This document shows positions 12,535 to 13,465 of a DNA stretch of 13,465 nt, piece by piece. The notes under the pieces are model-generated. The model searched no databases. It saw nothing but the letters and a program-made list of their open reading frames with translations, and had not been told where the DNA came from. Within the stretch, counting starts at the first letter, position 1; every line of letters begins with the position of its first letter. The DNA comes from a bacterium. Its GTDB lineage: Bacteria > UBP18 > UBA7526. The stretch covers positions 1 to 13,465 of the forward strand of contig JAHIPW010000069.1 in the NCBI GenBank assembly GCA_018903055.1, written 5' to 3'. The translations under genes were made by a program, and so were the position numbers.

Positions 12535-13455
12535 CTATCTCAACATACCCCTGACCACGACATCGATGGCCTCTTCCTTGGAAAGTCCTCGGGCCATTAC
12601 CGTCTCAAGCTGCTTCTTATCTATACTGCCAATGGCTGCCTCATGAGTCACCCTTGCCCTATCATTGGTTACTTGAACAATGGGTAAGGCCCTTGCTTGC
12701 GCCTTTCCTTGGACGATCTCGATGCAGTCCACATGTCCCCTGCTAAAGGGAGCATTCCCCTCTGTGATGCCGATGGCCATGGTCTTTGCTCTATCCTTGA
12801 CCGCCACCCGGGCCTTGATGAGGCTCTTAGCATAAGGACCATCGAGAATTACTTTCTCCTTTATTCGGATGTCGTCATCACCCTTCCCATATACCTTGGC
12901 CACCAGTTCTGCCACTGCCTTCTCTTTTGCCCGGGCCTCATAGTCAATCGAGAGCTTACCAACCCTTCCCTTAATTAAGGTGAAACTGGTATCCAGCCTT
13001 CCTCCCTTATCAATATATATCTTACCCTGAGGGATGACCTCTGCCCCCCCACTCTCCCCATGGTAGTGGGTCTCGTGATAGCCCAAGAAGGCCCCCTTTC
13101 CGATCCGGAATTCAGCGCTCATAACATGCTTAATCTTTACTGCATTAGGGAAGGTACAGTGGGCAATTAGAGTGATACTTGAGCCATCCGCTATCTTAAC
13201 ATCAACATAAATCTCCTGCAGTCCTCTTTTGGGAAGGATGCCGAAGCAGAGATAGACCGGTTTCTCGATTTTGTATCCCTTTTGAGTAACCAGGGTTATT
13301 TTTACACCCTTAGGCAATTCCTCTGCCTGAAAGATTCTTATCCCTTCTATCTTTCTCTTCCCTAAGATCCTGTTCTTATTTACTACCAGAGAAGCACACT
13401 GAGGGTCTCTTAAGACCTTGGGATCGCCCCCTGCTTTTCGATAGGCCCGGGCCAT
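12535..13455 (-). CDS. SufB/SufD-family Fe-S cluster assembly protein, possibly 5'-partial
   Basis: The 306 residues fit the short SufB/SufD form found in archaea and anaerobes. Members are beta-helix subunits that pair with the ATPase SufC to build and transfer Fe-S clusters in the cytosol. Visible family landmarks are CFG at 70-72, HCTFPNA at 99-105, HYHG at 130-133, the RGHVDC segment ending at Cys244, THEAAIGSID at 270-279 and MARGL at 287-291. Cys244 and His271/Glu272 lie where SufB and SufD carry functional Cys, His and Glu residues. The N-terminus is uncertain: the frame stays open from the chosen ATG to the window edge (upstream codons read Tyr-Glu-Ser), and no clear Shine-Dalgarno precedes the ATG, so the real start may be outside. 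SufC would be expected upstream, beyond the window. Family assignment is strong; choosing between SufB and SufD is not possible. Confidence 0.88.
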   Translation of the reverse strand: MARAYRKAGGDPKVLRDPQCASLVVNKNRILGKRKIEGIRIFQAEELPKGVKITLVTQKGYKIEKPVYLCFGILPKRGLQEIYVDVKIADGSSITLIAHCTFPNAVKIKHVMSAEFRIGKGAFLGYHETHYHGESGGAEVIPQGKIYIDKGGRLDTSFTLIKGRVGKLSIDYEARAKEKAVAELVAKVYGKGDDDIRIKEKVILDGPYAKSLIKARVAVKDRAKTMAIGITEGNAPFSRGHVDCIEIVQGKAQARALPIVQVTNDRARVTHEAAIGSIDKKQLETVMARGLSKEEAIDVVVRGMLR

Positions 13456-13465
13456 ACTCTCATAA

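Overview
The window is a single-strand (all minus) run of sixteen protein genes, almost all of which handle reduced sulfur, iron-sulfur clusters or sulfur-containing metabolites. Read in the transcription direction (from high to low coordinates) the order is: SufB/SufD-family protein (open at the right edge); thi4, an archaemetzincin-like unknown, cysE, thiF and a MoaD/ThiS/CysO-like carrier; then cysK, a DUF39 homocysteine biosynthesis protein, a radical SAM protein and a NIL-domain ferredoxin; then an IscR-like Rrf2 regulator, an IscU/NifU scaffold, larE, hydE, iscS and an RseC-like membrane protein. Most junctions are short or overlapping (ATGA and TAATG overlaps, a 35-base larE/hydE overlap), so these are probably two or three long operons.

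The organism looks like an uncultivated strict anaerobe. The DUF39/NIL-ferredoxin pair is the sulfide-using homocysteine route known from methanogens and many anaerobic bacteria. Thi4, clostridial-type ThiF, a HydE-type [FeFe]-hydrogenase maturase and a LarE with a Cys-x2-Cys motif point the same way. CysE, Rrf2/IscR, RseC and good Shine-Dalgarno sites throughout indicate a bacterium. GC content is moderate. I cannot assign a phylum from the sequence. Two intergenic regions carry palindromic repeat-like sequence of the kind dispersed in many environmental bacterial genomes.

Region by region: (1) 12208-12534 separates the SufB/D gene from thi4 and holds a near-consensus sigma-70 promoter, a good match to the IscR type-1 operator over the predicted start site, and a leader of about 230 nucleotides with four consecutive hairpins. 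(2) 8756-12207 joins Thi4 (active-site Cys retained) to an apparently zinc-site-degenerate archaemetzincin relative, and then to serine acetyltransferase, an E1-like enzyme and a diglycine-ended sulfur carrier; no ThiG or ThiH is present. (3) 8550-8755 is a patch of nested repeats and inverted repeats just upstream of cysK. (4) 4472-8549 holds cysteine synthase and the homocysteine module, with a radical SAM protein between DUF39 and its ferredoxin partner and a strong hairpin after DUF39. (5) 17-4455 is an ISC-like operon in an unusual order, iscR-iscU-larE-hydE-iscS-rseC, whose regulator appears to be translated through a 12-codon upstream ORF.

Taken together the locus reads as one sulfur-handling neighbourhood: IscS mobilises cysteine sulfur, IscU and SufB/D build clusters, LarE and HydE feed metal-cofactor assembly, CysE/CysK make cysteine, DUF39/NIL-ferredoxin make homocysteine, Thi4 makes the thiamine thiazole, and an Fe-S-sensing Rrf2 protein is a likely common regulator. 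Names of families come from motif recognition and memory, not from database searches.
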